The notes below the pieces were generated by a model. It did no database searches. It was not told the origin of the DNA and worked only from the letters and a program-made list of their open reading frames with translations. Of a stretch of 64,000 nucleotides of DNA, positions 43,249 through 52,521 are shown in pieces. Made by a program: the position numbers and the translations under genes. Within the stretch, counting starts at the first letter, position 1. Each line of letters begins with the position of its first letter. The stretch is from positions 124,001 through 188,000 of the forward strand of contig NZ_VITR01000011.1 of assembly GCF_007827955.1 (NCBI RefSeq). The letters run 5' to 3'. The stretch comes from Nitrospirillum pindoramense. GTDB lineage: Bacteria > Pseudomonadota > Alphaproteobacteria > Azospirillales > Azospirillaceae.

Positions 43249-45740
43249 GCCGGCCCGGCCCCCGTTCCAGACCGGCCGTCAGCCGACCGGGACGGCTGCG
43301 GCGCCACCCGGGTTCCGGGTTTCAGGTTGTACTGCCCGTCGGTCACGACCAGCTGCCCGGCGGTCAAGCCCTTGTCGATCAGGGCGCGGCCCTCGTCCGT
43401 TCGCGCCACGGTGACGGCCGCCATGGCGGCCCGGCCCTCGGCGGACACGACCCAAACATAGGCGCCGGTGGGCCCCTGCTGCACGGCGGTGACCGGCACC
43501 GTCAGGCCGCCGCGCCGGACCGCAACGCGGACGCGGGCGTTGACGAACTGGCCGGGCCACAGGCGGTTGTCCTCATTGGGGAAGCTGGCCTTCAGCCTCA
43601 CGGTGCCGGTGCTCTGGTCGATCTGATTGTCCACCAGCTCCAGCGTGCCATCCGCCAGCAAGGTCTTGTTGTCCTTGGCGTAGGCCTGGACCGGCAAGGC
43701 GGTTGCCGGCCCGGAGGCCGCTCCAGAAGCGCCAAGATTGAACGCCGGCAAATCGTCGGCGTTCACGGTGAAGATGACCGAGATGGGGTGCAACTGGGTG
43801 ACGGTGACGATAGGGGCCGTATCCGCGGCGTGGACGATGTTCCCGGCATCGATCTGGCGTATGCCGGTTCGCCCGGCGATGGGGGATGTGATGGTGGCGT
43901 AGTCCAGCTGCGCCCGGGCATAGTCGACCTGCGCCTCGTCGGCGGTCACCTGCGCCTGGTATTGCGCCACCTGCGCCTGCTGCGTATCCAGGGTCTTGCG
44001 GCTGGCGTATTCCTTCATGCCCTGATACCGAACCAAATCAGCCTGCGCGTTCTGCAGTTGCGACTGATCCTTGGCCAGGGTGGCCACGGCCTGCTTGAGG
44101 TTCGCTTCCAAGGGCCGGCGGTCCAGGATCGCCAGCACCGCGCCCTTCGCCACCTCCTGGCCCTCCCGGAAGCGCAGGTCCATGAGCTGCCCGTCGATGC
44201 GGCTGCGGATGGCGACGGTGTTGTAGGCCTGGACCGATCCGATGCCGCCCAGATACAGGGGCACGTCCTCGGCGCGGACGGGGGCCACGACGACGGGTAC
44301 GGCAGGCTCACTGGGCGCTTCCGCCGCCTGCGCCCCGGCGGATATCGGGGGCATGGCGATCCCGGGCAGCGACAGCATCAACACCAACGCCGCAGCGCCC
44401 GCGGCGTCGATGAACCGGCGCGGTAGCGGCGGCGCGCTCCCCTTCTGGGCGTCACCCTGCTGGCTTCCCGGCCGGCGGTCCGACAACAATCCCCAGCGGT
44501 TCAGGGTCTCGATCGCCTGTCCCACGCCGTCCTCGGCGCGCAATTGCCGGCCCAGGGCTTCGGCCCGCTGCCGCATGGTATCGCCCCCGGCGGCGGTGAT
44601 GGCGGCGCTCAAGGCTTCCGCCGTCAGGCGGGCGCGGGGCAGGGCCGGTGGCGCCACCCCCAACTGGTTCAGACGCCATCCCCAGAAGGGCTGGTCGCCA
44701 AAAAAGGGAACGATGACCGATGGGATGCCAGCGCGCACGGCCGCCGCCGTGGTGCCAGCGCCGCCATGATGCACGGCCAGGGCCACGCGCGGGAAAAGCC
44801 AATCGTGCGGCGCGTGGTCGATGACCATGACGCGGTCGTCAAGCTCGGGCGGCGGCGCCAGGCCGCCCCAGCCACGGGCGAGGACGGCCCGCTGGCCGCT
44901 GAGCGCCAGGGCGCGCATGACGGTGCGGGTGAAGGTTTCGGCGTCATGGCTCAACATGCTGCCGAAGCCGAGATAGATCGGCCGGGGACCGTCCGCCAGG
45001 AAGCGCTCCAGGTCCTGGGGCGGGGTCCAGGTGTCGGCCTCGTCATGGTGCCAATAACCCGTCACCACCTCCCCTTCACCCCAGGACTTGGGTTTGGGCA
45101 CCACATGTGTGCTGAAGCCATACAGGATACGGTTGTTGGCGGCGTCGTCGAAGTAGGGGCCATACCAGGGAAGGGCACGCAGGCCGAGGCGCTTGCGGAT
45201 GACGTCGTTGATGGCCGGCGCCATCACCTGCCATGTCGCGAAGCGCAGCGCATGATAAAGCGCCAGGTTGACGATGCCGGGCAGGGGGCGGCGGGGGGGT
45301 GTCAGCATCATGGGCGGCAGGTCGGGCGCCGGTGTCATGGGCAAAAGCTGCGCCTGCACGCATGCGGTCCCCGTCGCCTCCGCCACGGCGGTGGCCAGAC
45401 GCGTGACGATGCCGCTGGCGATGATCAGGTCGCTGTCCCGGGCGGCGGCCAGTCCGGCCTCAACCCAGGGGTCCGCCGCCTCCCTGAAGCGGCGGCGGGC
45501 CGTCCGGGCCACCACCAGGGGGTTCAGCGCCCGGTTCATCGTGTCCGGCTCGCTGCTCATGATGTGGCGGAAGTCGGCGGCCAGGGGGGCGAAGTCCAGC
45601 CCCGCCCCCGTGATCATGGGCTGGAACGACTGGCCGGTGGCGATGCGGACGGCATGGCCCGCCTCCGCCAGGCCGCGTCCCAGGGCGATAAAGGGACGGA
45701 TGTCGCCCTGGGTGCCGACGGTGAAGATGGTCACGCGCAC
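43245..45740 (-). CDS. Glycosyltransferase fused to RND periplasmic adaptor
   Basis: 831 residues in one uninterrupted frame. Residues 1 to about 420 are a complete family 1 glycosyltransferase ([60 protein letters not shown]). A 20-residue linker follows, then a hydrophobic helix from about residue 443 ([20 protein letters not shown]). From about 484 to the end there is a full MdtA-like adaptor ([57 protein letters not shown]). The topology is coherent: transferase in the cytoplasm, helix in the membrane, adaptor in the periplasm. No ribosome-binding site precedes the few in-frame start codons near the junction. It overlaps the synthetase gene by 10 bp and the permease gene by 4 bp. It probably couples glycosylation of the product to its export. 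Confidence 0.93.
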   Translation of the reverse strand: MRVTIFTVGTQGDIRPFIALGRGLAEAGHAVRIATGQSFQPMITGAGLDFAPLAADFRHIMSSEPDTMNRALNPLVVARTARRRFREAADPWVEAGLAAARDSDLIIASGIVTRLATAVAEATGTACVQAQLLPMTPAPDLPPMMLTPPRRPLPGIVNLALYHALRFATWQVMAPAINDVIRKRLGLRALPWYGPYFDDAANNRILYGFSTHVVPKPKSWGEGEVVTGYWHHDEADTWTPPQDLERFLADGPRPIYLGFGSMLSHDAETFTRTVMRALALSGQRAVLARGWGGLAPPPELDDRVMVIDHAPHDWLFPRVALAVHHGGAGTTAAAVRAGIPSVIVPFFGDQPFWGWRLNQLGVAPPALPRARLTAEALSAAITAAGGDTMRQRAEALGRQLRAEDGVGQAIETLNRWGLLSDRRPGSQQGDAQKGSAPPLPRRFIDAAGAAALVLMLSLPGIAMPPISAGAQAAEAPSEPAVPVVVAPVRAEDVPLYLGGIGSVQAYNTVAIRSRIDGQLMDLRFREGQEVAKGAVLAILDRRPLEANLKQAVATLAKDQSQLQNAQADLVRYQGMKEYASRKTLDTQQAQVAQYQAQVTADEAQVDYARAQLDYATITSPIAGRTGIRQIDAGNIVHAADTAPIVTVTQLHPISVIFTVNADDLPAFNLGASGAASGPATALPVQAYAKDNKTLLADGTLELVDNQIDQSTGTVRLKASFPNEDNRLWPGQFVNARVRVAVRRGGLTVPVTAVQQGPTGAYVWVVSAEGRAAMAAVTVARTDEGRALIDKGLTAGQLVVTDGQYNLKPGTRVAPQPSRSADGRSGTGAGPA

Positions 45741-48700
45741 GGGATGACCTCGAATTCCTGCTGCGCCATGCGGGGACTGGACGGGCCGGGGACGGGGGGG
45801 ACTTTCCGGCCGCCGGCCAGCTCACGGGCCACGATGCGGGCGATTTCCTCCAACGGCACCGGGTCCATCATGGCCTGGTGGTGGCAGGCCAGGCGGTGCT
45901 CCTGGACGGGGCCGCGCACATGGGGGGCCCATGCCTCGGTCTCATGCATCAGCAGGCCCTTCAGCGACGGACCGGTCAGGTGGGTGGCGCGGAAGAACAG
46001 CAGGCCGGTGTTCAGCGGCTGGGGCTTGAACTTCCGGGCGATCGCCAGGTTGTTCTGGATGACCCTCAGGACGGATGAAACGATGTCCCTGTTTTCCTGC
46101 CGCATCTGTTGGACCAGCGGCATGGAAAGCACGTCGTATTCACGACACAGGAAATCGGCGACGGCGGCCATGTCCAGGGGGCGGTCGCCCCCCGTGACGG
46201 CCACGTCCCCGGGGCTGTATCCCAGGAAGCCCAGCGCCGCGGTGGCCAGCTCCGCTTCGGACGGTTCCTGGCCGGCGGGGCTCTGCACGAAGGGGTAGGC
46301 GTCGAGCAGCGACAGCAGGTCGACCTTCTCCCCCTCCCGTTGCAGCTTGTGGGCGATCGCCACCGCCACCAGGCCGCCGAAAGACCAGCCCAGCAGATGA
46401 TAGGGGCCCTGCGGCTGCACCCGCCGGATGTGCTTCAGGTATTCGTCCGCCATCTCCTCCACCGACCGGGGCAGAGGGGCCTCGTCCGCCAATCCCCGGG
46501 CTTGAAGGGCGTAGACGGGATGTTCGGGGCTGATGTGGCGCAGCAGTCCGGCGTAGGCCCAGCCCAGGCCGACCACGGGGTGGATGCAGAACAGCGGCGC
46601 GCCGTGGCCCTGAGTGCGCAAGGGCAGCAGTACGCCCAGCGGGTCGCTGCTGGAACTATGCTCCAACTGCGCCGCCAGTTCGGCGATGGTCGCCCCCTCG
46701 AACAGGGTGCCCAGTGATATCTTGCCGGGGAAGATGTTCTGTATGCGCGTCAGCAGGCGCGTGGCCATCAGGGAATCCCCGCCAAGATCGAAGAAATTGT
46801 CATGGATGCCCACCCGCTGCACGCCCAATTCCTTGGCCCAAAGTATGGTCAGGGCCTGTTCGGTCGGGGTCCGGGGTTCGGCATAGCTGGACACGGCCGT
46901 GCGTTCGGGGGCCGGCAACGCGCGGCGGTCGACCTTGCCGTTCGCCGTCAGGGGCAGGTCGTCCAGCGTCACGAAAAGCGCCGGGACCATGTAATCGGGC
47001 AGCCGGCCGGCCAGATCGCGCCGCAGGACGGCGATATCCAGGGAGACGCCCGTTGCCGGGACGATATATCCCACCAGCCGCTTCGCGCCCGACGCGGGGT
47101 CGTCCCAGGCCGTGACAACGGCCCGCGCCACACCGGGGCAGGCGGCCAGGGCGGCCTCAACCTCCCCCAGTTCGATGCGGAAGCCGCGAATTTTGATCTG
47201 GTGGTCGGTGCGGCCCAGGAACTCCAGCATGCCGTCCTCCCGCCAACGGGCCAGGTCGCCTGTGCGGTAGAAGCAGCTTCCCGACGGGCCGAATGGGTTG
47301 GCGACGAAGCGGTCGGCCGTCAGGCCGGGCCGGTTCAGATAGCCGATGGCGACACCGTCGCCGGCGATGTAAAGGTCACCGGCCACGCCGACCGGCACCG
47401 GTTGAAGGGCCGGATCCAGGACATAGACCTGGGTGTTCCAGATGGGACTGCCGATGGGGGGCGCATCCAGGTCCGCCCGGTTCAGCGTCCGCGCGGTGGA
47501 CCACACCGTCGTTTCGGTGGGACCGTACAGGTTGGTGACGACGGCCCCGCGATCCATCATGGCCTGGGCCAGGGAGGGGGGCAGGGCCTCCCCGCCCACC
47601 AGCACGCGCAAGCCGGGGAAGATGTCCGACGCCTGTTCCACCAGGCTTTGCCACAGGGACGGCGTGGCCTGCATGAGGGTGGTGCCGGCCACGCGCATCG
47701 CCTCGGCCAGGGCGGGGGCATCCCGCACCACCGTGCGGGGCGCGATGTCGATGCGCGCGCCCGCCAGCAGGGGCAGGAACAGTTCAAGGGCCGCGATGTC
47801 GAAGGACACGGTGGTGACCGCCAACAGGCGATCCCGCGGGGTCAATGGGAACGTCGCCTTCATGGCGCCCAGGAAGTTCACGATGTTCCCCTGGGACACC
47901 GCGACACCCTTGGGACGGCCGGTTGAGCCGGACGTGAAGATGACGTAGGCGGGATCAAGGGCCCGGGATGGCCGCCGTCGTTCCTGGTCCGTGGGGTTCA
48001 GGGAGGTGAGCCAGTCCAGATCCACGCCATCGGGCGGCAGGTCCACCATAAGGCGGGGAATGGCGCTGTCCGGCAGGCCGGCGGCGACGTCCGGCGTGGT
48101 CAACAGGGCCGCTGGTTGGGCATCCTCGAACACCAGGGCCAAGCGGGCCGCCGGCATGTCCGGGTCGATCGGTACATACGCCGCCCCTGTCTTCAGCACG
48201 GCCAGCAAGGCCACTGGCAACAGGGCGCTGCGCTGGGTCGCCACCGCCACCAGCTGGCCGGGGCCGATGCCAAGCTGCATCAGGGCCCGCGCCCAGGCAT
48301 TGGCGGCGGCGTTCAGGACACGGTAGGAAACGACCTCGTTCGCGAAGCCGATCGCCGGCGCGTCGGGCGTCGCGGCGGCCTGGGCCTCGAACCATTGCGC
48401 CAGCAGGGGGGCCGGTGAGGGCTGGGCCGTCGCGTTCCAGTCGATCAGAACCTGCCGCCGTTCTTCCCCCGACAGCAGGTCGATGCGGCCGATGCGCAGG
48501 GTGGGGTCCTCCATGATGGCATCCACCAGGCGCAGGAAGCGGGCCTGATGCCGCGCCAGCTCATCCCGGGTGTACAAGGCGGGGTTGGCGTCGAAATCCA
48601 CGCGCAGTCCGCGGCCGTCGTCGCGGTCATAGATGAAGATGGTCAGGTCTTCGACCGAACCGTTGGACAGGTTGTGCGTGGTGGCGGGATGGCCGCCGAA

Positions 48701-50011
48701 GCGCAGATCGTAGTCGAACGGCTCAATGTTCACGCTCATCCACGCGATCTGCTGGTTATGGCCCACCAACCCCATGTCCCGCCGCAGGTCCTCATACCGG
48801 TACTGCTGATGCCGCAGGGTCTGGCGCATCACGCCGGACACCTGCTGCACCAATTCTTCCAGCGTCAGGTCTGGGGACATGGCCAGGCGGATGGTCACGG
48901 CATTGGCGACCATGCCCGGCGTGCGCCGCAGCTGCCCATTGGGCCGGGCCGTCACCGGCAGCCCGAACACAAGGTCCGCCGCCCCGGTGGAGCGGTAATA
49001 GAACGCGGCCGCCAGGGAGATCAGGATTTGCGGAAGGCTGGCGGACGCGCCCTTGGCGATCTCGTGCAGGCGCGTGCTGGTCAACGGGGACAGGTGCGCT
49101 GTCTGGCGGAACAGCCCATTGGGGCCTGCCACCCGGCGCTTGGCCAATGAAACGGCGTCGGGCAGGTTGGCCAAGCGCTCCGTCCAGAAGGCGCGGTCCT
49201 TTTCCAGCCGGTCCGAGGCGCGATAGGCGGCCTCATGATCCACCAGCCCGACCAGGGGCAGGAAGCCGTGGGGCGCGGGCTCGCGCCCTTCCACGTAGGC
49301 GCTGTAGAGTTCGGCGACGCGGCGCGCGACCATGCCGCCGGTGAACCCGTCCAGCATGATATGGTGGGCGCGGTGGTACCAGAAGAAGCGGTCGTCGGCG
49401 GCCTTGAAAAGCGCGGAAACCCAGAGCGGATCGCGGTCGAAATCGACGGGGCGGTTCAACTCTTCCATCATCCAGCCCTCCGCCGCCTGCCGCGGGTCGG
49501 GCTGGTCACTGACGTCGATGTAGGGGAAGACGTCGTCAAAGGTGGGACGGATGACCTGGGCCGGGCCATCCTGGTCCTCGACGATCTTGACGCGGATCGT
49601 TTCAGCCTCGGTGGTCAGTTGGCGCAGTGCCTTCAGGAACAGCGTGGGATCGATCGGGCCATGAATTTCAATGGCCTCGCCCAAATTGAACACCGTGCCG
49701 GCTCGGCCCATTTTCTCACCGAACCATAGGCCGCGCTGGGCGGTGGTCAGCGGTATCTTGACCCCCTCGCCGGGGGCTGCCGCCGCATCCCTGGCGGCAT
49801 CACCGCTTTCGTCCACGCCGCCTGAGGGCGGGGCGAAAGCGGTGATATCGGCTACCCCGGGCTCGACTGTGATGCCGATGGGAATATATGTGGACTGATC
49901 TATTTTTAAAGTGTCATATATTTCTTTTAAAATTTTCGAATTATTGTCTTCGCTATGGATGATGCCGTCTGGTGACGCGGTTTGAGTGTTGGAAGATATG
50001 TGTGTATTCAT
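45731..50011 (-). CDS. Nonribosomal peptide synthetase, C-A-T-TE single module
   Basis: 1426 residues. A leader of about 85 polar residues has no family match. The condensation domain (about 86-520) has HHIMLDG at His216-Gly222. The adenylation domain (about 540-1050) has [11 protein letters not shown] near 692, YGPTETTVW and GELGEVE-type core motifs. By alignment with GrsA the specificity code reads D-I-L-Q-L-G-L-V-W-K, which matches the glycine code I remember (DILQLGLIWK) except for one position. The carrier domain has Ser1080 in LGGDSL, and the thioesterase has Ser1210 in GWSFGG. The order equals EntF. The C domain has no upstream module in the window, so it should accept an acyl or aryl group from a stand-alone carrier, plausibly the ACP at 33886. 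The MbtH partner is at 34191. Confidence 0.95.
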   Translation of the reverse strand: MNTHISSNTQTASPDGIIHSEDNNSKILKEIYDTLKIDQSTYIPIGITVEPGVADITAFAPPSGGVDESGDAARDAAAAPGEGVKIPLTTAQRGLWFGEKMGRAGTVFNLGEAIEIHGPIDPTLFLKALRQLTTEAETIRVKIVEDQDGPAQVIRPTFDDVFPYIDVSDQPDPRQAAEGWMMEELNRPVDFDRDPLWVSALFKAADDRFFWYHRAHHIMLDGFTGGMVARRVAELYSAYVEGREPAPHGFLPLVGLVDHEAAYRASDRLEKDRAFWTERLANLPDAVSLAKRRVAGPNGLFRQTAHLSPLTSTRLHEIAKGASASLPQILISLAAAFYYRSTGAADLVFGLPVTARPNGQLRRTPGMVANAVTIRLAMSPDLTLEELVQQVSGVMRQTLRHQQYRYEDLRRDMGLVGHNQQIAWMSVNIEPFDYDLRFGGHPATTHNLSNGSVEDLTIFIYDRDDGRGLRVDFDANPALYTRDELARHQARFLRLVDAIMEDPTLRIGRIDLLSGEERRQVLIDWNATAQPSPAPLLAQWFEAQAAATPDAPAIGFANEVVSYRVLNAAANAWARALMQLGIGPGQLVAVATQRSALLPVALLAVLKTGAAYVPIDPDMPAARLALVFEDAQPAALLTTPDVAAGLPDSAIPRLMVDLPPDGVDLDWLTSLNPTDQERRRPSRALDPAYVIFTSGSTGRPKGVAVSQGNIVNFLGAMKATFPLTPRDRLLAVTTVSFDIAALELFLPLLAGARIDIAPRTVVRDAPALAEAMRVAGTTLMQATPSLWQSLVEQASDIFPGLRVLVGGEALPPSLAQAMMDRGAVVTNLYGPTETTVWSTARTLNRADLDAPPIGSPIWNTQVYVLDPALQPVPVGVAGDLYIAGDGVAIGYLNRPGLTADRFVANPFGPSGSCFYRTGDLARWREDGMLEFLGRTDHQIKIRGFRIELGEVEAALAACPGVARAVVTAWDDPASGAKRLVGYIVPATGVSLDIAVLRRDLAGRLPDYMVPALFVTLDDLPLTANGKVDRRALPAPERTAVSSYAEPRTPTEQALTILWAKELGVQRVGIHDNFFDLGGDSLMATRLLTRIQNIFPGKISLGTLFEGATIAELAAQLEHSSSSDPLGVLLPLRTQGHGAPLFCIHPVVGLGWAYAGLLRHISPEHPVYALQARGLADEAPLPRSVEEMADEYLKHIRRVQPQGPYHLLGWSFGGLVAVAIAHKLQREGEKVDLLSLLDAYPFVQSPAGQEPSEAELATAALGFLGYSPGDVAVTGGDRPLDMAAVADFLCREYDVLSMPLVQQMRQENRDIVSSVLRVIQNNLAIARKFKPQPLNTGLLFFRATHLTGPSLKGLLMHETEAWAPHVRGPVQEHRLACHHQAMMDPVPLEEIARIVARELAGGRKVPPVPGPSSPRMAQQEFEVIPCA

Positions 50012-50568
50012 GGTCCAACCCCGAAAAAAGAAAAAGGTGAGGCGAGCGCTGAAAGACAGCGCTGATTTATTCCCTTTGATTGCGCACCAGACGGTATCCG
50101 CGGAATCGATAGCGGGCGTACCGTTCTTGTTATTGGTGATGTCTGATTGTTTTATGTGACCGACCGGCTTGGTGGGGGCGGTTCGGATTACCTGGATTAT
50201 TCAGAAAATTTCATAGCCGCAACAAGTGAGAAGTGTTGACGGCGTTAATCAGTCCGATTGATGTAATTTAATTATATAATGCCAGCCAACCATGAGGCCC
50301 TCTTGGCTGCAGCACAGGGTATCGCCCAAAAATAAAAAGCAATATCAATGCTCTGCGGGCAGTTTCTCAGATTTCCCTGGAGTCTGCCTGTGGCCCGTCG
50401 TCGCCCAACCCAACAGTGCCCCTGATGATTGCGTTATTATTAATGCAATCTTTATCAAAAGAAGAATAGGGTGATGGTACACATGTACAGAGGTGGTACA
50501 CCCTGGACATCATCCCTGTCCGGGGCACCTCACCAGGGTTCAAGGCAGGTCGTAGCCTGTGGAGGTTT
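50012..50568. other. AT-rich intergenic region upstream of the synthetase operon
   Basis: About 560 bp with no convincing gene, AT-rich between 50200 and 50300 and between 50420 and 50480. It should hold the promoter of the long minus-strand operon and the terminator of the YqeB-like gene, but no clear -35/-10 or -24/-12 pair could be fixed. A 19-bp inverted repeat lies at 50045-50063, and TGGTACAC is directly repeated at 50475-50482 and 50494-50501. Confidence 0.5.
50045..50063. repeat. Perfect inverted repeat in the synthetase operon leader
   Basis: AGCGCTG-AAAGA-CAGCGCT, 7-bp arms, 34 bp upstream of the synthetase start codon. In the mRNA direction a pyrimidine-rich stretch follows (50039-50020, mostly T and C). 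It may act as an attenuator-like hairpin or as a regulator binding site. Confidence 0.6.
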
Positions 50569-51399
50569 TCAGCGGACAGGTGTCAGGCGGACGGGCTGTC
50601 GGGTGTGCCGCGTGGCCAATGCCGTGCCAACCGCCTGGGCGATGGTTTGGGCCCGGTCGTCAATACCGGCCCAGACGGCGCCCCGGACACGGGGGTCGAC
50701 TTCCAGCAGCTTGACGCCAGCGGGCACTTCGGTTCCGTCCCGCACCACCCCGCGCAGCACGCCGTCGAAAGGCGCCTGGACCGGATGGTCACCCAAATGG
50801 CCGATGACATAGTCCTTGAAGACGCGCGAACCGATCTCCATCGCCGTGTGCCAGCGCCCGGCGAACGCGGAATAGACGAAGCGTTCCGCCCCGCGGTTGC
50901 CCAGGGGCCGGGCGATGCCGTCGGCGGCTTCCGTCCTCCCCTGGCGGACCAGGGCGCCTTGCAGGCCGGGCTTGGTTTCAATGGCGAAGTCGCAATTCTC
51001 CCCGGCGGTGAAGCCGGGGCCCAGGCCGATGGTGGTTTGGGCAAGGCGACGCAGGTCGGGCGTGATGCTGTATTTTTGCAGCCGGGCGTCGACCAGCAGG
51101 TCCAGCGCGCGGATGACGATCAGGTCCAGCAGGCCCAGGTCGGTGATGACCACCCCCTGGCGGCGCGCCAACGCCGCCGCCGCCGCCATGCCGCTGTCCG
51201 CCCGTTCGGCGGCGATGCCGGCCAGTGTCACCGGGTCATCGAACAGCGCGTCGTGGAACGCCATCTTGCGGCGGATGACGGGGGGCAGGGGGTCGTGCGA
51301 CATAACGACACCGTAGCCCTGGTGATGCAGCCGGACCGCCACGGCGGAGGCGATCTCATTGGTGCCCAGGATGATGGCGTAGGGCGGGCGATCGGTCAT
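50569..51399 (-). CDS. YqeB-like (selenium-dependent molybdenum hydroxylase accessory) protein
   Basis: 276 residues. The N-terminal Rossmann-like motif IILGTNEIASAVAVRLHHQG is followed by PPVIRRKMAFHDALFDDPVT, LLVDARLQKYS, and IGLGPGFTAGENCDFAIETK. The order of these blocks recalls the XdhC/YqeB (EF2563) family linked to molybdenum hydroxylase maturation. The exact function is unknown even in that family. The ATG overlaps the stop of the NifO-like gene by 4 bp. In a nif context a role in molybdenum handling is a fair guess. The family call is by memory of motif order, hence moderate confidence. Confidence 0.7.
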   Translation of the reverse strand: MTDRPPYAIILGTNEIASAVAVRLHHQGYGVVMSHDPLPPVIRRKMAFHDALFDDPVTLAGIAAERADSGMAAAAALARRQGVVITDLGLLDLIVIRALDLLVDARLQKYSITPDLRRLAQTTIGLGPGFTAGENCDFAIETKPGLQGALVRQGRTEAADGIARPLGNRGAERFVYSAFAGRWHTAMEIGSRVFKDYVIGHLGDHPVQAPFDGVLRGVVRDGTEVPAGVKLLEVDPRVRGAVWAGIDDRAQTIAQAVGTALATRHTRQPVRLTPVR

Positions 51400-51839
51400 G
51401 AGGGCGCTCCAGTGCTTCCAGAGGTGGGGCTTTCAGGGATGGTGCAGGGGCTGTGGGGGTGGGAACAGCCGGTGGGCACGGCGTCCAGATCCGCCGGCAG
51501 GCCCAGCCGGTCGCGCAGCGCCTCGAACCCGGCGAGGCGCTGGCCCTCCACCTCCGCCAATGGCCGCCGGATCAGCAGCGGGTCGGCCAGCATGCGGCGC
51601 AGGGCCGCGTCGCCGTCCAGGTCAGCCGGGACGATGGCGCCCGTCTTGATGGCCGGGGCGGCCGGGTTGAACCAGGACGGGACCGGCGATTGGCCGAAGA
51701 AGTCGCGCAGGCGCTCCGCCGTCCACGGTTCGGTCAGCAGGTCGCGCACCAGGACGGTATGCCCCGCCGCCTCCAGCGCACGGCGCTGACGGGCGTTGGT
51801 TTTGCATCCCGGCTTTTCATAGAAGACGACCGTGCTCAT
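51396..51839 (-). CDS. Nitrogenase-associated ArsC-like protein (NifO family)
   Basis: 147 residues from the ATG at 51839, which overlaps the receiver-gene stop (ATGA). A longer frame reaching 52100 is antisense-like. ArsC/Spx thioredoxin fold: MSTVVFYEKPGCKTNARQRR holds the redox Cys of the arsenate-reductase family, then FFGQSPVPSWFNPAAPAIK and DPLLIRRPLAEVEG (RRPL is the conserved ArsC-type Arg-Pro motif). Proteins of this sort are found only near nif genes and are called nitrogenase-associated proteins or NifO. NifO influences nitrate/molybdenum effects on nitrogen fixation in Azotobacter. The last 25 residues are a low-complexity tail. Confidence 0.85.
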   Translation of the reverse strand: MSTVVFYEKPGCKTNARQRRALEAAGHTVLVRDLLTEPWTAERLRDFFGQSPVPSWFNPAAPAIKTGAIVPADLDGDAALRRMLADPLLIRRPLAEVEGQRLAGFEALRDRLGLPADLDAVPTGCSHPHSPCTIPESPTSGSTGAPS

Positions 51840-52261
51840 GCCAGCCGCACCAGCGGGGCGGCGCCGTCGCGGCCCAGCAGCGTGTCCACCTTGCGCCGCA
51901 CGTCGGCCAGTGTCAGCGGCTTGACCAGCGCGGCGTGGGCGCCGGCCTTCAGCCCCTCCAGCGCCAGCGCCTCTTCCGCCTTGGCGCAGACGATCAGCAG
52001 CCGCACCCCGGGAAAGGCGCGCAGCACCTCGCCCACCAGGCCCGCGCCACGCTCCGCCAGGAAAGAGGCGCCCAGCAGCACGACGTCCGGCCGCAGCCAA
52101 TCCACCCCCTTGGCGTAGGCCTCCTCCGGCGTCGCCAGTTCATGGGTCTCGATCTCATCGTGCAACATGAACTGCAACGCCGCGCGCGTGATCTCATCCT
52201 GGTCCACGACGAAGACCCGTCTCTGGTCCACGGCTTTGGCGGTTTCGACACCGATCTGCAT
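51836..52261 (-). CDS. Stand-alone response-regulator receiver domain, pseudo-receiver
   Basis: 141 residues, receiver domain only. RRVFVVDQDE supplies the acidic pocket (Asp20, Asp22) and VKPL the conserved Lys114. The phospho-acceptor position, at the end of PDVVLLG, is Gly64 instead of Asp, and the switch Thr/Ser is Cys92 (LLIVCAKAEE). It therefore cannot be phosphorylated in the usual way and would act as a phosphorylation-independent interaction domain. First gene of the operon divergent from nifH; a weak -24/-12 promoter lies about 55 bp upstream. Confidence 0.85.
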   Translation of the reverse strand: MQIGVETAKAVDQRRVFVVDQDEITRAALQFMLHDEIETHELATPEEAYAKGVDWLRPDVVLLGASFLAERGAGLVGEVLRAFPGVRLLIVCAKAEEALALEGLKAGAHAALVKPLTLADVRRKVDTLLGRDGAAPLVRLA

Positions 52262-52315
52262 GGCGCGTCCCTTCCGATGCTGGGCTGCCCACCGGCGGGC
52301 ATCACGGGACCCACA

Positions 52316-52329
52316 GCAATTTCCATTCC
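52316..52329 (-). promoter_or_regulatory. Possible sigma-54 promoter for the minus-strand nif operon
   Basis: Read on the minus strand: GGAATGGAAATTGCT, with GG at 52329-52328 and GC at 52317-52316 separated by exactly 10 bp. The TTGC(T) half is consensus and the -24 half is weak (GGAATG instead of GGCACG). Its distance to the NifA sites at 52409-52453 is also suitable. Confidence 0.45.
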
Positions 52330-52408
52330 GGTGGTAGCGATATCCGGGAAATCGGGGGCCAGCCTGCCTTCCCGGTGGCAGACGGCGGCGGGACCGGGGC
52401 GGCGGCCT

Positions 52409-52424
52409 TGTTTCGTTTGCGACA
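52409..52424. promoter_or_regulatory. NifA upstream activator sequence (distal)
   Basis: TGT (52409-52411), 10 bp, ACA (52422-52424): an exact TGT-N10-ACA NifA site, about 115 bp upstream of the nifH promoter. Confidence 0.78.
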
Positions 52425-52437
52425 GCCTGACAATGGC

Positions 52438-52453
52438 TGTCGGGTTCGGCACA
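52438..52453. promoter_or_regulatory. NifA upstream activator sequence (proximal)
   Basis: TGT (52438-52440), 10 bp, ACA (52451-52453): a second exact TGT-N10-ACA site, 29 bp from the first, about 85 bp upstream of the -24 element. Confidence 0.8.
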
Positions 52454-52492
52454 TCATTGTCGGATGCCGGGGTTGGATAACAATGTATTTAA

Positions 52493-52505
52493 TATCAATT
52501 GGTTA
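52493..52505. promoter_or_regulatory. IHF binding site
   Basis: TATCAA-TTGG-TTA is an exact match to the IHF consensus WATCAA-N4-TTR, within an AT-rich stretch midway between the NifA sites and the -24/-12 promoter. That is where IHF bends nif promoters so NifA can contact sigma-54 polymerase. Confidence 0.78.
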
Positions 52506-52521
52506 TTGGAAATCGCCCGTC

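Noticed and set aside
44350-44440. A separate start codon for the RND adaptor half of the fusion protein
   Set aside because: The in-frame TTG, GTG and ATG codons lie inside the transmembrane helix and have no Shine-Dalgarno sequence; a start there would remove most of the membrane anchor.
50150-50215. A LuxR-type box (CTG-N10-CAG) upstream of the synthetase
   Set aside because: The closest candidate, CTG...CAG near 50190, has only 7 bp between half sites, and no luxR/luxI gene is in the window.
50292-50474. A 60-codon plus-strand frame in the synthetase upstream region
   Set aside because: AT-rich, no ribosome-binding site, no recognisable protein features.
51840-52100. N-terminal extension of the NifO-like protein to 52100
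   Set aside because: It lies inside the receiver gene in another frame; the ATG at 51839 overlaps the receiver stop in the usual ATGA manner and starts the conserved domain exactly.
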